The notes under the pieces: model-generated | The model's database searches: none | What the model saw: the letters and a program-made list of their open reading frames with translations, nothing else | What the model was told of the DNA's origin: nothing | Part shown: positions 15,714-23,699 of the stretch, piece after piece | Layout of the letters: each line of letters starts with the position of its first letter | Position numbering within the stretch: position 1 is the first letter of the stretch | Position numbers and translations under genes: made by a program | From: Oscillospiraceae bacterium | Lineage (GTDB): Bacteria > Bacillota > Clostridia > Oscillospirales > Ruminococcaceae | DNA length: 45,377 bases | Direction of reading: 5' to 3' | Assembly: GCA_029067895.1 (NCBI GenBank) | Contig: JAIEDQ010000195.1 | Span: 1 to 45,377 of the forward strand

Positions 15714-15790
15714 CAGGCGGCGAACCGCCGATATCATCAGAGCGCATATCCTCCCGTCCCGTTTCAGGACGAAAAGAATTTTGCCGCCTG
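15714..15790. other. GC-rich fold with two mutually exclusive stems
   Basis: CAGGCGGC (15714-15721) pairs with GCCGCCTG (15783-15790), enclosing 61 bases; alternatively GGCGG pairs locally with CCGCC around CGAA (TTCG on the minus strand). A further GTCC/GGAC hairpin lies inside. It sits between two divergent promoters in AT-rich DNA. Function unknown; no coding frame is supported. Confidence 0.4.
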
Positions 15791-15849
15791 CTGCGTAACC
15801 GTAGTTAGTACGTTAAATCAAAATTTATATGCGGAAAAAATCACGAAAC

Positions 15850-15873
15850 ACAGTTTGTTTATAAAAAAACTGT
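15850..15873. promoter_or_regulatory. Palindromic operator candidate at the glucanase promoter
   Basis: ACAGTTTGTTT and AAAAAAACTGT form an 11-bp inverted repeat with one mismatch and a 2-base spacer. It abuts the -35 box of the GH5 gene, a position suited to a transcription factor. Confidence 0.45.
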
Positions 15874-15901
15874 TGCATAACTCCGCGGCGTGTGGTATAA
15901 T
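15873..15901 (+). promoter_or_regulatory. Sigma-A promoter of the GH5 glucanase gene
   Basis: TTGCAT (15873-15878) and TATAAT (15896-15901) are separated by 17 bases, about 35 bases before the coding start. Confidence 0.85.
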
Positions 15902-15941
15902 TTATCATGGCAAAAATATTAAATTGCGGAGGTTTTGGACA

Positions 15942-17126
15942 ATGAAAAAAAATACGGTCAGAAAAATTTTATCGGCTGTTGTCGCTTCTTTTATGCTTTT
16001 ATCGCTTTCGGGCTGCGGAGACAAGAACACGGCTGAGGTTGGAGAGCCTGCAAACGATTCTGAAAGCGCAGAGCAGACTCCGTATGTAAACGTTGTGAAC
16101 GACGAGATACGCGATATCCCGTCCACCGATCTGGTCAAGGAGATCAGGGTGGGCTGGAGCCTCGGAAACACTCTCGATTCCAACGGCGGCACAGGCGTTG
16201 ACAGCGAAACAAGCTGGGGAAATATCCTTACCACAAAGGAAATGATAACGACTGTCAAGGACGCGGGCTTCAATATTATAAGAATACCCACCACATGGGG
16301 TATCCACATGGACGAAAACAACGTTGTTGACGAGGCTTGGATGAACCGTGTCCAGGAGGTCGTAGACTACGCCTACAGTCAGGATATGTTCGTTATCCTC
16401 AATATCCACCACGAGGAATGGCACGACCCCTACTACGATACGGAAGCGGAAGCCACAGAAAAGCTGAAGGCTCTCTGGACGCAGATAGGCACACGCTTTG
16501 CCGGCTATAACGAAAAGCTCATTTTCGAGGGACTGAACGAACCCCGCAAGAGAAACACCGGTGTTGAATGGAACGGCGGCGACGAAGAGGGACGCGAGGT
16601 GGTAAACCATTTTAACGCTGCATTCGTTGAGACCATAAGAGGTCTCGGCGGAAACAACGCAAAGCGTCACCTTATGATACCCGGATACGCGGCAAGCTCC
16701 ATGGATTCCGCGCTGAAAGCTATCAAGGTTCCCGAGGGAGACGACAAGATCATTATTTCCGTTCACGCCTACACACCTTATGCGTTCGCGCTCAGCGACG
16801 ACTTTTCTGCAAGAAAGTTCTCTCCCGACGATCCCTCCGCAAACGATATCATTTATCTTATGGATACGCTGAAAACCACATTCATTGACAATGGCACTCC
16901 CGTTATTATCGGCGAGTTCGGCGCAAGAGCCAAGGCTAACGAGGATATCCGCGCAGAATGGGCAACGTTCTATGTAAGCAAAGCAAAGGAGATCGGCGTT
17001 CCCTGTCTCTGGTGGGACAACGGCGCATTTTCGGGAAACGGAGAAAATTTCGGTATCCTTAACCGTTCCTCCTGCACATGGGAATATCCGGTTATTGTCG
17101 AGGGACTTATGAAGGGTCTCGAATAA
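15942..17126 (+). CDS. Lipoprotein GH5 endoglucanase/hemicellulase (GH5_4-like)
   Basis: This 394-residue protein begins with a lipoprotein signal (hydrophobic 8-21, lipobox LSGC with Cys25), so it is probably anchored outside the membrane. The catalytic domain (about 65-392) shows GWSLGNTLDSNGG, IRIPTTWG, NIHHEEWH, the acid/base motif FEGLNEPR (Glu200), VHAYTPY, and the nucleophile in GEFGAR (Glu325), typical of GH5 retaining beta-glucanases. Overall pattern fits subfamily 4, whose members cut beta-glucan, xyloglucan or xylan chains. No dockerin or carbohydrate-binding module is present, so it is not cellulosomal. ATG 15942 has GCGGAGG upstream and lies after the promoter; an in-frame start 87 bases earlier does not. 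Exact substrate is uncertain. Confidence 0.92.
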   Translation: MKKNTVRKILSAVVASFMLLSLSGCGDKNTAEVGEPANDSESAEQTPYVNVVNDEIRDIPSTDLVKEIRVGWSLGNTLDSNGGTGVDSETSWGNILTTKEMITTVKDAGFNIIRIPTTWGIHMDENNVVDEAWMNRVQEVVDYAYSQDMFVILNIHHEEWHDPYYDTEAEATEKLKALWTQIGTRFAGYNEKLIFEGLNEPRKRNTGVEWNGGDEEGREVVNHFNAAFVETIRGLGGNNAKRHLMIPGYAASSMDSALKAIKVPEGDDKIIISVHAYTPYAFALSDDFSARKFSPDDPSANDIIYLMDTLKTTFIDNGTPVIIGEFGARAKANEDIRAEWATFYVSKAKEIGVPCLWWDNGAFSGNGENFGILNRSSCTWEYPVIVEGLMKGLE

Positions 17127-17163
17127 GTCACATCTGTACGGCATATTTATATAGTATATGATT

Positions 17164-17197
17164 TATCCCCGAACGGCACGACGACCATTCGGGGATA
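17164..17197. terminator. Bidirectional hairpin after the glucanase gene
   Basis: TATCCCCGAA (17164-17173) pairs perfectly with TTCGGGGATA (17188-17197) between two convergent genes. T-runs on either side are weak. Confidence 0.65.
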
Positions 17198-17203
17198 TGT
17201 TTC

Positions 17204-17494
17204 TCATTGATTTGGACTGTTATCCTTTGCGATGCGCATTACCTGCACATAGATACCCGCCACAAGCTGATAAAGATCGGGTGGGATACCCTGCCCCACG
17301 TTGAGCATGGTAAGCAGCGCGGTTGCTGAGTCGTCGCGGTAGATCGGCACGCCGTTCTCGTCGGCAAGATTGATTATCTTTTCGGCTACGTGACCGTGTC
17401 CCGAAGCCACAACGATGGGCGTGTAGTCCTTGTCGGGATTGTACCTGAGGGCTACCGCAGAGTTGCTCGGCTTCTTTCCTTTATATCCGGACAT
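17204..17494 (-). CDS. FlhB-like C-terminal domain protein (YlqH type)
   Basis: This 96-residue protein matches the cytoplasmic C-terminal domain of the flagellar export switch FlhB, with AVALRYNPDKDYTPIVVASG followed by VAEKIINLADENGVPIYRD and LVAGIYVQVMRI. The autocleavage motif NPTH of real FlhB is replaced by NPDK plus an insert, and the membrane domain is missing. Stand-alone versions (YlqH/FhlB type) occur in many Firmicutes next to a FliK-like partner, as here: the gene overlaps the preceding gene by 14 bases. It may bind export substrates or a FliK-like protein, but the role is not established. Confidence 0.85.
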   Translation of the reverse strand: MSGYKGKKPSNSAVALRYNPDKDYTPIVVASGHGHVAEKIINLADENGVPIYRDDSATALLTMLNVGQGIPPDLYQLVAGIYVQVMRIAKDNSPNQ

Positions 17495-19418
17495 TCAGAC
17501 CCGTCCTCCTTTCGTTCAGCTTGGGGAATATGTTTGAAAGATCCCGCTTTCTTTTCAGCGGCTCTATCATTATTTTTTCAGCATTGTAGCCGCAGGAAGC
17601 AGCAAGCTCGGGAATCATTTCCTTTATGGGAAGATAGTTCCTTTCCGTTCCCGCGGGACACAGCAAAGCTGCGTTGACCGACTTGCCGCGGGCGTACACC
17701 TCAAGCTCGAAGTAACCCGCATTCTCTATCTCAAAGCAGAGGAACAGATGATTGTCGGATTCTCCCGTTGCGGGGTCGCGGTCTGCGTCGGGGTCTGCCC
17801 AAAGCTCGCCAAAGGCTTTCATTCCGTCCATATTCATGGGTACAAGGAAGTGCAGCAGCGGAGTGAACACGCCCGGCGCGCTGAGAAGTCCCTGTATCAT
17901 GTCAGGTCTGGTCATATCCGAAAGGGATTTCAGCGACGGATCGTTGATATTCTTTATAAGGAAGTCCAGCATATTTTCCATAGTCGTAGGCGGACGGTAC
18001 TGGATACCCTGCGCCTGCGCCATTTGGGTAAGAACAAGGTTTATTCCCTGCGCAAGGATAATTTTCTTATCCATGTCCTCGGCGCCGTTCACTATAACGC
18101 TGAGCCTGTCGATAAGGGTGTTCAGGTCGCGGGTCTTTTCAAACTCGCGGATAAGCGTGTTCAGCGCGCCCTTCATATTGTTAGGCACAAGCGGAGACAG
18201 CATTTTTTTCAGCATATCCGTTCCCTCTTTCAAGGTAACGGTCTCTTTCGGAGGAGCGGTCTCCGCGGCTGCCTGTTCGGGAAGACCGGGTTTTTCCGCA
18301 GTTTGTTCCGCTGTACGTTCCGCCGTCTGTTCGGGGATATTCTCCTCTGCGGCGGCTTCGGTATTCTCATCGGGTACGTTAAGCTCTCCTGTGAGCTTGC
18401 TGAGTTCCTCCGAAAGCTGCTCGGCGGATATGTTTTCCAGACCGCCGTTCACCGCCTCGGCAAGCCTTTCGGTAAGCATTGTCATGGAACGCTGCGCCGA
18501 AGCCGAGGGATTATCCCTGAGCGCGGCAAGCTTTATATCGGAGGGGAGACGGGAGTTTTCCACAAATTTTGTGAACAGCATATTCAGCTTGTCGGCGGTC
18601 TCCGCGTCGGGAGCCATGTTAAGCACCGCCTGAAAGCTGTCCCCCAGCGCGGAGGGATCGCCGTTGAACCGCGAAAGGTTATAGGTGATGAGCGACAGCA
18701 GATTCTGCGTGCGGTCACTGAGAAGCAGACTTTTCTCAAGATAGCCCACAAGGGCAAGGATATCGTTTTTCACCTCTCCGAAGTTTTCCGCGGAGAGCCT
18801 GTCGGCGGTCTGCATGAGAAGATTTACTATCTCGCGGCTCTGGGCGGCTTCGCCCGCAAGATACCGCAGGGAGGTGGATATGGAGTTTATGATGTCGTCC
18901 CGCGCCATGGAAGAGGAAGCGGCTTTAAGGAAGTCCAGCACTGCCATGCTGACCTCCTCGCCCGCAGGAGTGCCCGCAAGCTCCGCAACCATATCCTTGA
19001 CCGCGCTCCAAAGCTCGCCGCTGAACATTGTCGCCTCGTCCTGCTGACGGATAATGTCGTTCATAAGCTCGTTGGGGGCAAGAAGTATCTCATTGGCAAA
19101 TTCCGTTACCTTGTTGAGAAGCTCGGCGTTTCCCGCCGCTCCCAGAGCCGAAAGCGTGTTTGAACCGAGCACGCCTTTCAGCAGCGCCGCCGCAAGAGCG
19201 GGGTCTTTGGAGATAGCCGTCTGTATCTGGGGCAGACCCGCACCCGCCTGATCCTTGAGATTCTGTTCGCCCAGCTGTTCGTCGCGTTCATTGGTTTTGT
19301 TGATGTAATCCACGTTGCCCAGATCGAAAACCTGTTCGGGAGCCTGAGGCTTAACGCTTGTGTTGAGATTATAGTCTTTTGGTGCGACGGGAGTGGTTAC
19401 TCTTAACAAGTCTGACAT
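17481..19418 (-). CDS. FliK/YlqG-like large helical protein paired with the FlhB-like protein
   Basis: This 645-residue protein is mostly alpha-helical with low-complexity Glu/Ala/Gln/Thr-rich stretches (about 350-395) and a C-terminal domain (about 555-645: LFLCFEIENAGYFELEVYAR, then GYNAEKIMIEPLK) resembling the C-terminal domain of hook-length control FliK or YlqG proteins. No signal peptide or membrane span is visible. The 14-base overlap with the FlhB-like gene supports joint function. The start is taken at 19418, 9 bases after an AAAGGA site; an ATG at 19427 abuts that site directly. The family assignment rests on the C-terminal pattern and the neighbour, so it is tentative. It faces away from the chemotaxis operon. 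Confidence 0.6.
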   Translation of the reverse strand: MSDLLRVTTPVAPKDYNLNTSVKPQAPEQVFDLGNVDYINKTNERDEQLGEQNLKDQAGAGLPQIQTAISKDPALAAALLKGVLGSNTLSALGAAGNAELLNKVTEFANEILLAPNELMNDIIRQQDEATMFSGELWSAVKDMVAELAGTPAGEEVSMAVLDFLKAASSSMARDDIINSISTSLRYLAGEAAQSREIVNLLMQTADRLSAENFGEVKNDILALVGYLEKSLLLSDRTQNLLSLITYNLSRFNGDPSALGDSFQAVLNMAPDAETADKLNMLFTKFVENSRLPSDIKLAALRDNPSASAQRSMTMLTERLAEAVNGGLENISAEQLSEELSKLTGELNVPDENTEAAAEENIPEQTAERTAEQTAEKPGLPEQAAAETAPPKETVTLKEGTDMLKKMLSPLVPNNMKGALNTLIREFEKTRDLNTLIDRLSVIVNGAEDMDKKIILAQGINLVLTQMAQAQGIQYRPPTTMENMLDFLIKNINDPSLKSLSDMTRPDMIQGLLSAPGVFTPLLHFLVPMNMDGMKAFGELWADPDADRDPATGESDNHLFLCFEIENAGYFELEVYARGKSVNAALLCPAGTERNYLPIKEMIPELAASCGYNAEKIMIEPLKRKRDLSNIFPKLNERRTGLNVRI

Positions 19419-19471
19419 ACGCGCCATTCCTTTCCAGAATTTAACAAATATGTATCAGGGATATTTTCCCA

Positions 19472-19480
19472 ATTATATCA
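19472..19480 (-). promoter_or_regulatory. Extended -10 promoter of the FliK-like gene
   Basis: The minus strand reads TGATATAAT (TGnTATAAT), an extended -10 element, about 55 bases before the start codon. No matching -35 is clear. Confidence 0.5.
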
Positions 19481-19593
19481 AAAAATGACAATTTTTTTGG
19501 TTTTTTACCTTTTTTTGTGCTATTTTGTTAAAAATGAACGAAAATCCACCTAAAAATTTTTCCGCTTTATTCTTATTATATTACATTTTTGTC

Positions 19594-19637
19594 TTGAAGT
19601 AAAGAGTTTTTTATAGTATAATTAAAAATATACTATA
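19594..19637 (+). promoter_or_regulatory. Chemotaxis operon promoter with overlapping dyad
   Basis: TTGAAG (19594-19599) and TATAAT (19617-19622) have a 17-base spacer. TATAGTATA (19612-19620) and TATACTATA (19629-19637) form a perfect 9-bp inverted repeat over the -10 box and start point, a possible repressor site. The transcript carries a leader of about 150 bases with a GCTGTA/TACAGC hairpin; no known riboswitch was recognised in it. Confidence 0.65.
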
Positions 19638-19778
19638 GAATATTATGGCGTGCTGTAGCATTTTTACAGCATAGGGGGTATCCGCCGCGGCGGCAGCGTT
19701 ATCCTCGCGCAGGTTTCTAATAGCAGATGTTACATCAATTAACCCTGTAAGGGGATAAACTGATAGGTAGGTGTTTTT

Positions 19779-22238
19779 ATGGCAAAATTTGAAGCAGGAA
19801 TGGAAGCAATGGCGGATATGTACGTCTTTGAGACAACTACGCTTCTTGAACAGCTGGACCAAATTCTGATGAAAACTGAAAACGAGAGCAGCTTTGCGGA
19901 AGAAGATATAAACGAGATCTTCCGTACCATGCACACTATTAAGGGTTCTTCCGCCATGATGGGACTCGAAAATATGTCTAAGCTCGCTCACGCCATCGAG
20001 GATATGTTCTACATTATCCGAGAGGATCACCCCGTGATCTCTTCAATGGAAACGCTGTATGACATCATTTTCAGCGCATCCGATCTCCTGAAAGCCGAGA
20101 TCGAGAATCTCCAGGAGGACGAATACACCCCGACAGATTTTACCGAGCAAATGAACAGGATAGAGGACTTCGCCGCCGTACTGAAGGGCGCGGAGCCTGC
20201 TGCCGCCGCACCTGCTGAGGCTCCCGCAGCCGAAGCTCCCGCTGCCGCCGCACCTGCTGCTCAGCCCGCACAGTCCGCTCCCGCAGCGGCTGCCCCTGCA
20301 AGCGGTTCTGTCCTCACTACGGTAAAGGTGTTCTTTGAGGACGACTGCAAGATGGAGAATCTGAGGGCTCTGCTGGTAATCAACAGGATATCCGAAAGCT
20401 GCTCCGATCTGGAATACATACCGGAGGACATCGAAGATAACGGCGATACCGCACAGACTATTATTAAAGACGGTTTCCTCGTTAAGTTCCGCCCCGCTCC
20501 GGGCTCGTCAACAGACAGCATTATGGAAACTATAAGAACTACCGCAAACGTTAAAAGCTGCGAGATCATTGAACGCGGCTCTGAGGCAGCGGCAGCCGCT
20601 CCCTCGGACAACGTCACAACGGTGCGCGTTCACTTCGACGACGACTGCAAGATGGAAAATCTCCGCGCTCTGCTGGTAGTAAACAACGTAAGGGACGTTT
20701 GCGAAAACGTTACATTTGAACCTGCCGATATCGAGGACAACGCCGATACCTCCAAGATCATCGTGGAGGAGGGCTTTGTGGTACGCTTCAAGTCGGATAA
20801 GCCTCAGATGGTGCTTCAGGTCATTGAGGGTACTCCCAGCGTTAAATCATATGTGGTGGAGGAAGCTCCTGCTCCTGCTGCTCCCGCTGCGGAAGCTGCT
20901 CCCGCCGCTCCGGCGCAGGCTCCCGTTCAGGCGGCTGCTCCTGCACAGGCTCCCGCTCCCGAAAAGAAAGCGGAAGCTCCCAAGCCTGCGGCAAAGAAAG
21001 CCGAACCCCCGAAACCCGCTGCTGAAAGCGCTCCTGCTGCCGGCGCAGCAAAGGGCGGCGTAAAGCAGTCCCTTATCTCGGTAAATCTGAACAAGCTGGA
21101 CGTGCTTCTTGATCTGGTCGGCGAGATAGTTATAACAGAGGCTATGGTTACCTCCAATCCCGACCTAAAGGGTCTGAGACTGGATAACTTCCAGAAGTCT
21201 GCAAGACAGCTGAGAAAGCTTAACGGCGAGCTTCAGGACGCTGTAATGTCCATGCGAATGGTTCCTATTTCGGGAGCGTTCAATAAGATGACCCGTATCG
21301 TCCGCGATATGAAGGTAAAACTGGGCAAGGACGTTGAACTTATCTTCGAGGGCGAGGAGACCGAGGTTGACAAGTCTATCATCGACCAGCTCAACGACCC
21401 GCTTATGCATATGGTAAGAAACTCCATGGACCACGGCATCGAGGAAAATGTGGAGGACAGAATCGCGGCGGGCAAGTCTCCCAAGGGCAAGATCACCCTT
21501 TCCGCATATAATGCTTCGGGAGAAGTTATCATTGTTATCGCCGACGACGGTCAGGGCATCGACCCCGAAAAGGTTCTTGCAAAGGCTGAAAGAAACGGTA
21601 TCCTTACCAAGCCCGCAAGCGAATATTCCGAAAAGGAAATTCTTAATATGATCATGCTCCCCGGCTTCTCCACCAACGAGCAGGTTACGGAGTACTCCGG
21701 AAGAGGCGTGGGCATGGACGTTGTTAAAAAGAACATCGAAAAGATCGGCGGAAGCGTTTCCGTTGACTCCAAGTTCGGTCAGGGCTCAAGCTTCATTATC
21801 AAGATCCCCCTGTCCCTGTCTATTGTGGACGGCATGGAGATCTCCGTGGGCAGCTCAATATTCACTATCCCTATCAATTCTATCCGTCAGTCCTTCAAGG
21901 TTCAGCCCAATCAGCTCGTAAAGGATACCACGGGCAAGGAAATGATAATGGTATACGGCGAATGCTACCCGCTTATCAGACTGTATCAGCTCTATGATCT
22001 GAATCCGAATACGGAAGACGTGTTCGACGGTATCGTAATACTTGTGGAGACGGACGGCAAGAGCGCGTGCATCTTCGCTGACGAGCTTATCGGCGAGCAG
22101 CAGGTCGTTCTCAAGCCTTTCCCCTCGCTTCTGGGCAACTACAATATCAAGCAGTACGGCATGAGCGGCTGCTCGATCCTCGGCGACGGCTCTATCACGA
22201 TCATCATAGACGTGAGCAAGATCATCAGCGATTTCTGA
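19779..22238 (+). CDS. cheA: Chemotaxis sensor histidine kinase CheA with duplicated P2 domain
   Basis: This 819-residue cytoplasmic kinase links chemoreceptors to CheY and CheB. P1/HPt is at 1-135 with phosphorylated His52 in MHTIKGSSAM. Two P2-like domains follow at about 179-267 and 279-363, both containing the identical string DDCKMENLRALLV and separated by Ala/Pro-rich linkers. P3 dimerisation is at 430-500 (LDVLLDLVGEIVITEAMV), P4 ATPase at 510-690 (DPLMHMVRNSMDHGIE, GRGVGMDVV) and P5 CheW-like coupling at 690-819. Most CheA proteins have one P2 domain, so the duplication is unusual and may raise the local concentration of response regulator. It is the first gene of a cheA-cheW-cheR-cheB operon. 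Confidence 0.95.
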   Translation: MAKFEAGMEAMADMYVFETTTLLEQLDQILMKTENESSFAEEDINEIFRTMHTIKGSSAMMGLENMSKLAHAIEDMFYIIREDHPVISSMETLYDIIFSASDLLKAEIENLQEDEYTPTDFTEQMNRIEDFAAVLKGAEPAAAAPAEAPAAEAPAAAAPAAQPAQSAPAAAAPASGSVLTTVKVFFEDDCKMENLRALLVINRISESCSDLEYIPEDIEDNGDTAQTIIKDGFLVKFRPAPGSSTDSIMETIRTTANVKSCEIIERGSEAAAAAPSDNVTTVRVHFDDDCKMENLRALLVVNNVRDVCENVTFEPADIEDNADTSKIIVEEGFVVRFKSDKPQMVLQVIEGTPSVKSYVVEEAPAPAAPAAEAAPAAPAQAPVQAAAPAQAPAPEKKAEAPKPAAKKAEPPKPAAESAPAAGAAKGGVKQSLISVNLNKLDVLLDLVGEIVITEAMVTSNPDLKGLRLDNFQKSARQLRKLNGELQDAVMSMRMVPISGAFNKMTRIVRDMKVKLGKDVELIFEGEETEVDKSIIDQLNDPLMHMVRNSMDHGIEENVEDRIAAGKSPKGKITLSAYNASGEVIIVIADDGQGIDPEKVLAKAERNGILTKPASEYSEKEILNMIMLPGFSTNEQVTEYSGRGVGMDVVKKNIEKIGGSVSVDSKFGQGSSFIIKIPLSLSIVDGMEISVGSSIFTIPINSIRQSFKVQPNQLVKDTTGKEMIMVYGECYPLIRLYQLYDLNPNTEDVFDGIVILVETDGKSACIFADELIGEQQVVLKPFPSLLGNYNIKQYGMSGCSILGDGSITIIIDVSKIISDF

Positions 22239-22320
22239 TTTTCTTCGCTGTAGGCGTGTGCATTTAAGAGGACAGACCGGCTGCGGCTGCGCCTGTCCTA
22301 TATAGAAAGGAAGGTCTCAA

Positions 22321-22785
22321 ATGGCAGAAAACACCACGGGTTCAAGATCCGCCTATACCGCGGACGGAATTGAAATCCTCTTTTTCAATATCGGCGACAT
22401 CAGCTACGGTATTGAAATAAAGTATGTAAACGAAATTATCAATATTGAACAGATCACGATCGTACCGAAGATCCCTGACTACATCAAGGGCGTTATCAAT
22501 ATACGCGGAAAGGTAGTCCCCATCATAAGCGTGAGAAACCGCTTCGGTATGGAGGAAATTCCTTACGACGACAGGACCTGTATCATCGTTCTCCAGTTCG
22601 ACGACGGCGATCAGGTGGGAATTATCGTGGACAGAGTTCAGGAAGTTCTCATTGCTAAGCCCGGAGATATCAGCAAGGCTCCCGATTCCAAAAACGTTAA
22701 CGCAAACCGTTACATCAAGTCTATCATCGAGATCGAGGGCGACATCAAGCTGCTTCTGGACTGCGATAAGCTTATTACCGATTGA
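22321..22785 (+). CDS. cheW: Chemotaxis coupling protein CheW
   Basis: This 154-residue protein is a single CheW domain that bridges chemoreceptors and the P5 domain of CheA. It shows the family pattern ISYGIEIKYVNEIINIEQIT, IPDYIKGVINIRGKVVPIIS and VGIIVDRVQEVLIAKPGDI, and ends normally. It lies 82 bases after cheA; that gap contains an AGGACAG/CTGTCCT hairpin (22269-22299) without a T-run, probably a processing or stabilising structure. AGAAAGGAAGG precedes the ATG. Confidence 0.95.
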   Translation: MAENTTGSRSAYTADGIEILFFNIGDISYGIEIKYVNEIINIEQITIVPKIPDYIKGVINIRGKVVPIISVRNRFGMEEIPYDDRTCIIVLQFDDGDQVGIIVDRVQEVLIAKPGDISKAPDSKNVNANRYIKSIIEIEGDIKLLLDCDKLITD

Positions 22786-22800
22786 TCGGAGGTTTGGATA

Positions 22801-23658
22801 ATGCTTAAACTTACAGACGACGATTTTAACCGTTTGGTTGCATACATGAAAAAAAATTACGGCATAAATCTGGATAAAAAGCGTATCCTTATAGAGGGAA
22901 GACTTTCCAATATGGTGACGCAGCGCGGCTTCAAAAGCTTCAAAGAGTTTATTGATTTCGCTTTCGCCGACAAAACGGGAAACGAAACCATGCAGCTCGT
23001 TAACAAGCTTACCACGAACCATACATTCTTCATGCGTGAGCCGGAGCATTTCGAGTTCCTGAAAAGCACTATAATGCCCCAGATGGAAAAGGAAAACGCC
23101 GCTACACGTACGCTGAACTTCTGGTGCGCGGCTTCCTCAACGGGTCAGGAGCCCTATACGCTGGTAATGACTATCGACGATTACTTCGGCACAAAGGCTT
23201 CCGCGTGGAACGTTAAGCTGCTTGCCACCGATCTGGATACAGAGGTGCTTAAAACGGCGCAGGCAGGTATCTATACGATAGATATGCTTAAAGACGTCCC
23301 CAAGCACTGGATGACGAAGTACTTCACCAAGCTTCCCGACGGACGCTATCAGGTCATAGACAGGCTCCGTAAGCAGATCACCTACAAGCAGTTCAACCTT
23401 ATGGACAGGATCGTTGCACAGCGTCCTTACGACTTTATAAGCTGCCGCAACGTTATGATCTATTTCGAGCAGGAAACCAAAAACGCTCTTATCGAACGTT
23501 TCTATGACGTTACCAGAGAGAACGGATATCTCTACATAGGTCACGCGGAAAGCGTCGGAAAGAACACCCGTTACACCTATGTTAAACCGGCGGTCTATAA
23601 GAAAGTCTCCAACAAGCCTGACGGAGCGAAATCCTACGCCGGAAGAATCACCAAATAA
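22801..23658 (+). CDS. cheR: Chemoreceptor glutamate methyltransferase CheR
   Basis: This 285-residue enzyme methylates receptor glutamates with S-adenosylmethionine during adaptation. It has the N-terminal helical domain (1-75), THNTFF-like region NHTFFMREPEHF (about 76-87), the SAM-binding motif WCAASSTGQEPYTL (about 108-121), LATDLDTEVLKTAQAG, and YDFISCRNVMIYF. Length fits the family. It follows cheW by 15 bases with a GGAGG ribosome site, so it belongs to the same operon. No receptor gene is in view. Confidence 0.95.
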   Translation: MLKLTDDDFNRLVAYMKKNYGINLDKKRILIEGRLSNMVTQRGFKSFKEFIDFAFADKTGNETMQLVNKLTTNHTFFMREPEHFEFLKSTIMPQMEKENAATRTLNFWCAASSTGQEPYTLVMTIDDYFGTKASAWNVKLLATDLDTEVLKTAQAGIYTIDMLKDVPKHWMTKYFTKLPDGRYQVIDRLRKQITYKQFNLMDRIVAQRPYDFISCRNVMIYFEQETKNALIERFYDVTRENGYLYIGHAESVGKNTRYTYVKPAVYKKVSNKPDGAKSYAGRITK

Positions 23659-23699
23659 AAAGGCAAAGGAGCGCCTGTGTTTTTCAGAGGCGGTGTGAT

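Noticed and set aside
17748-19163. 471-codon plus-strand frame
   Set aside because: It is antisense to the FliK-like gene and shows Cys/His/Arg-rich composition typical of shadow frames.
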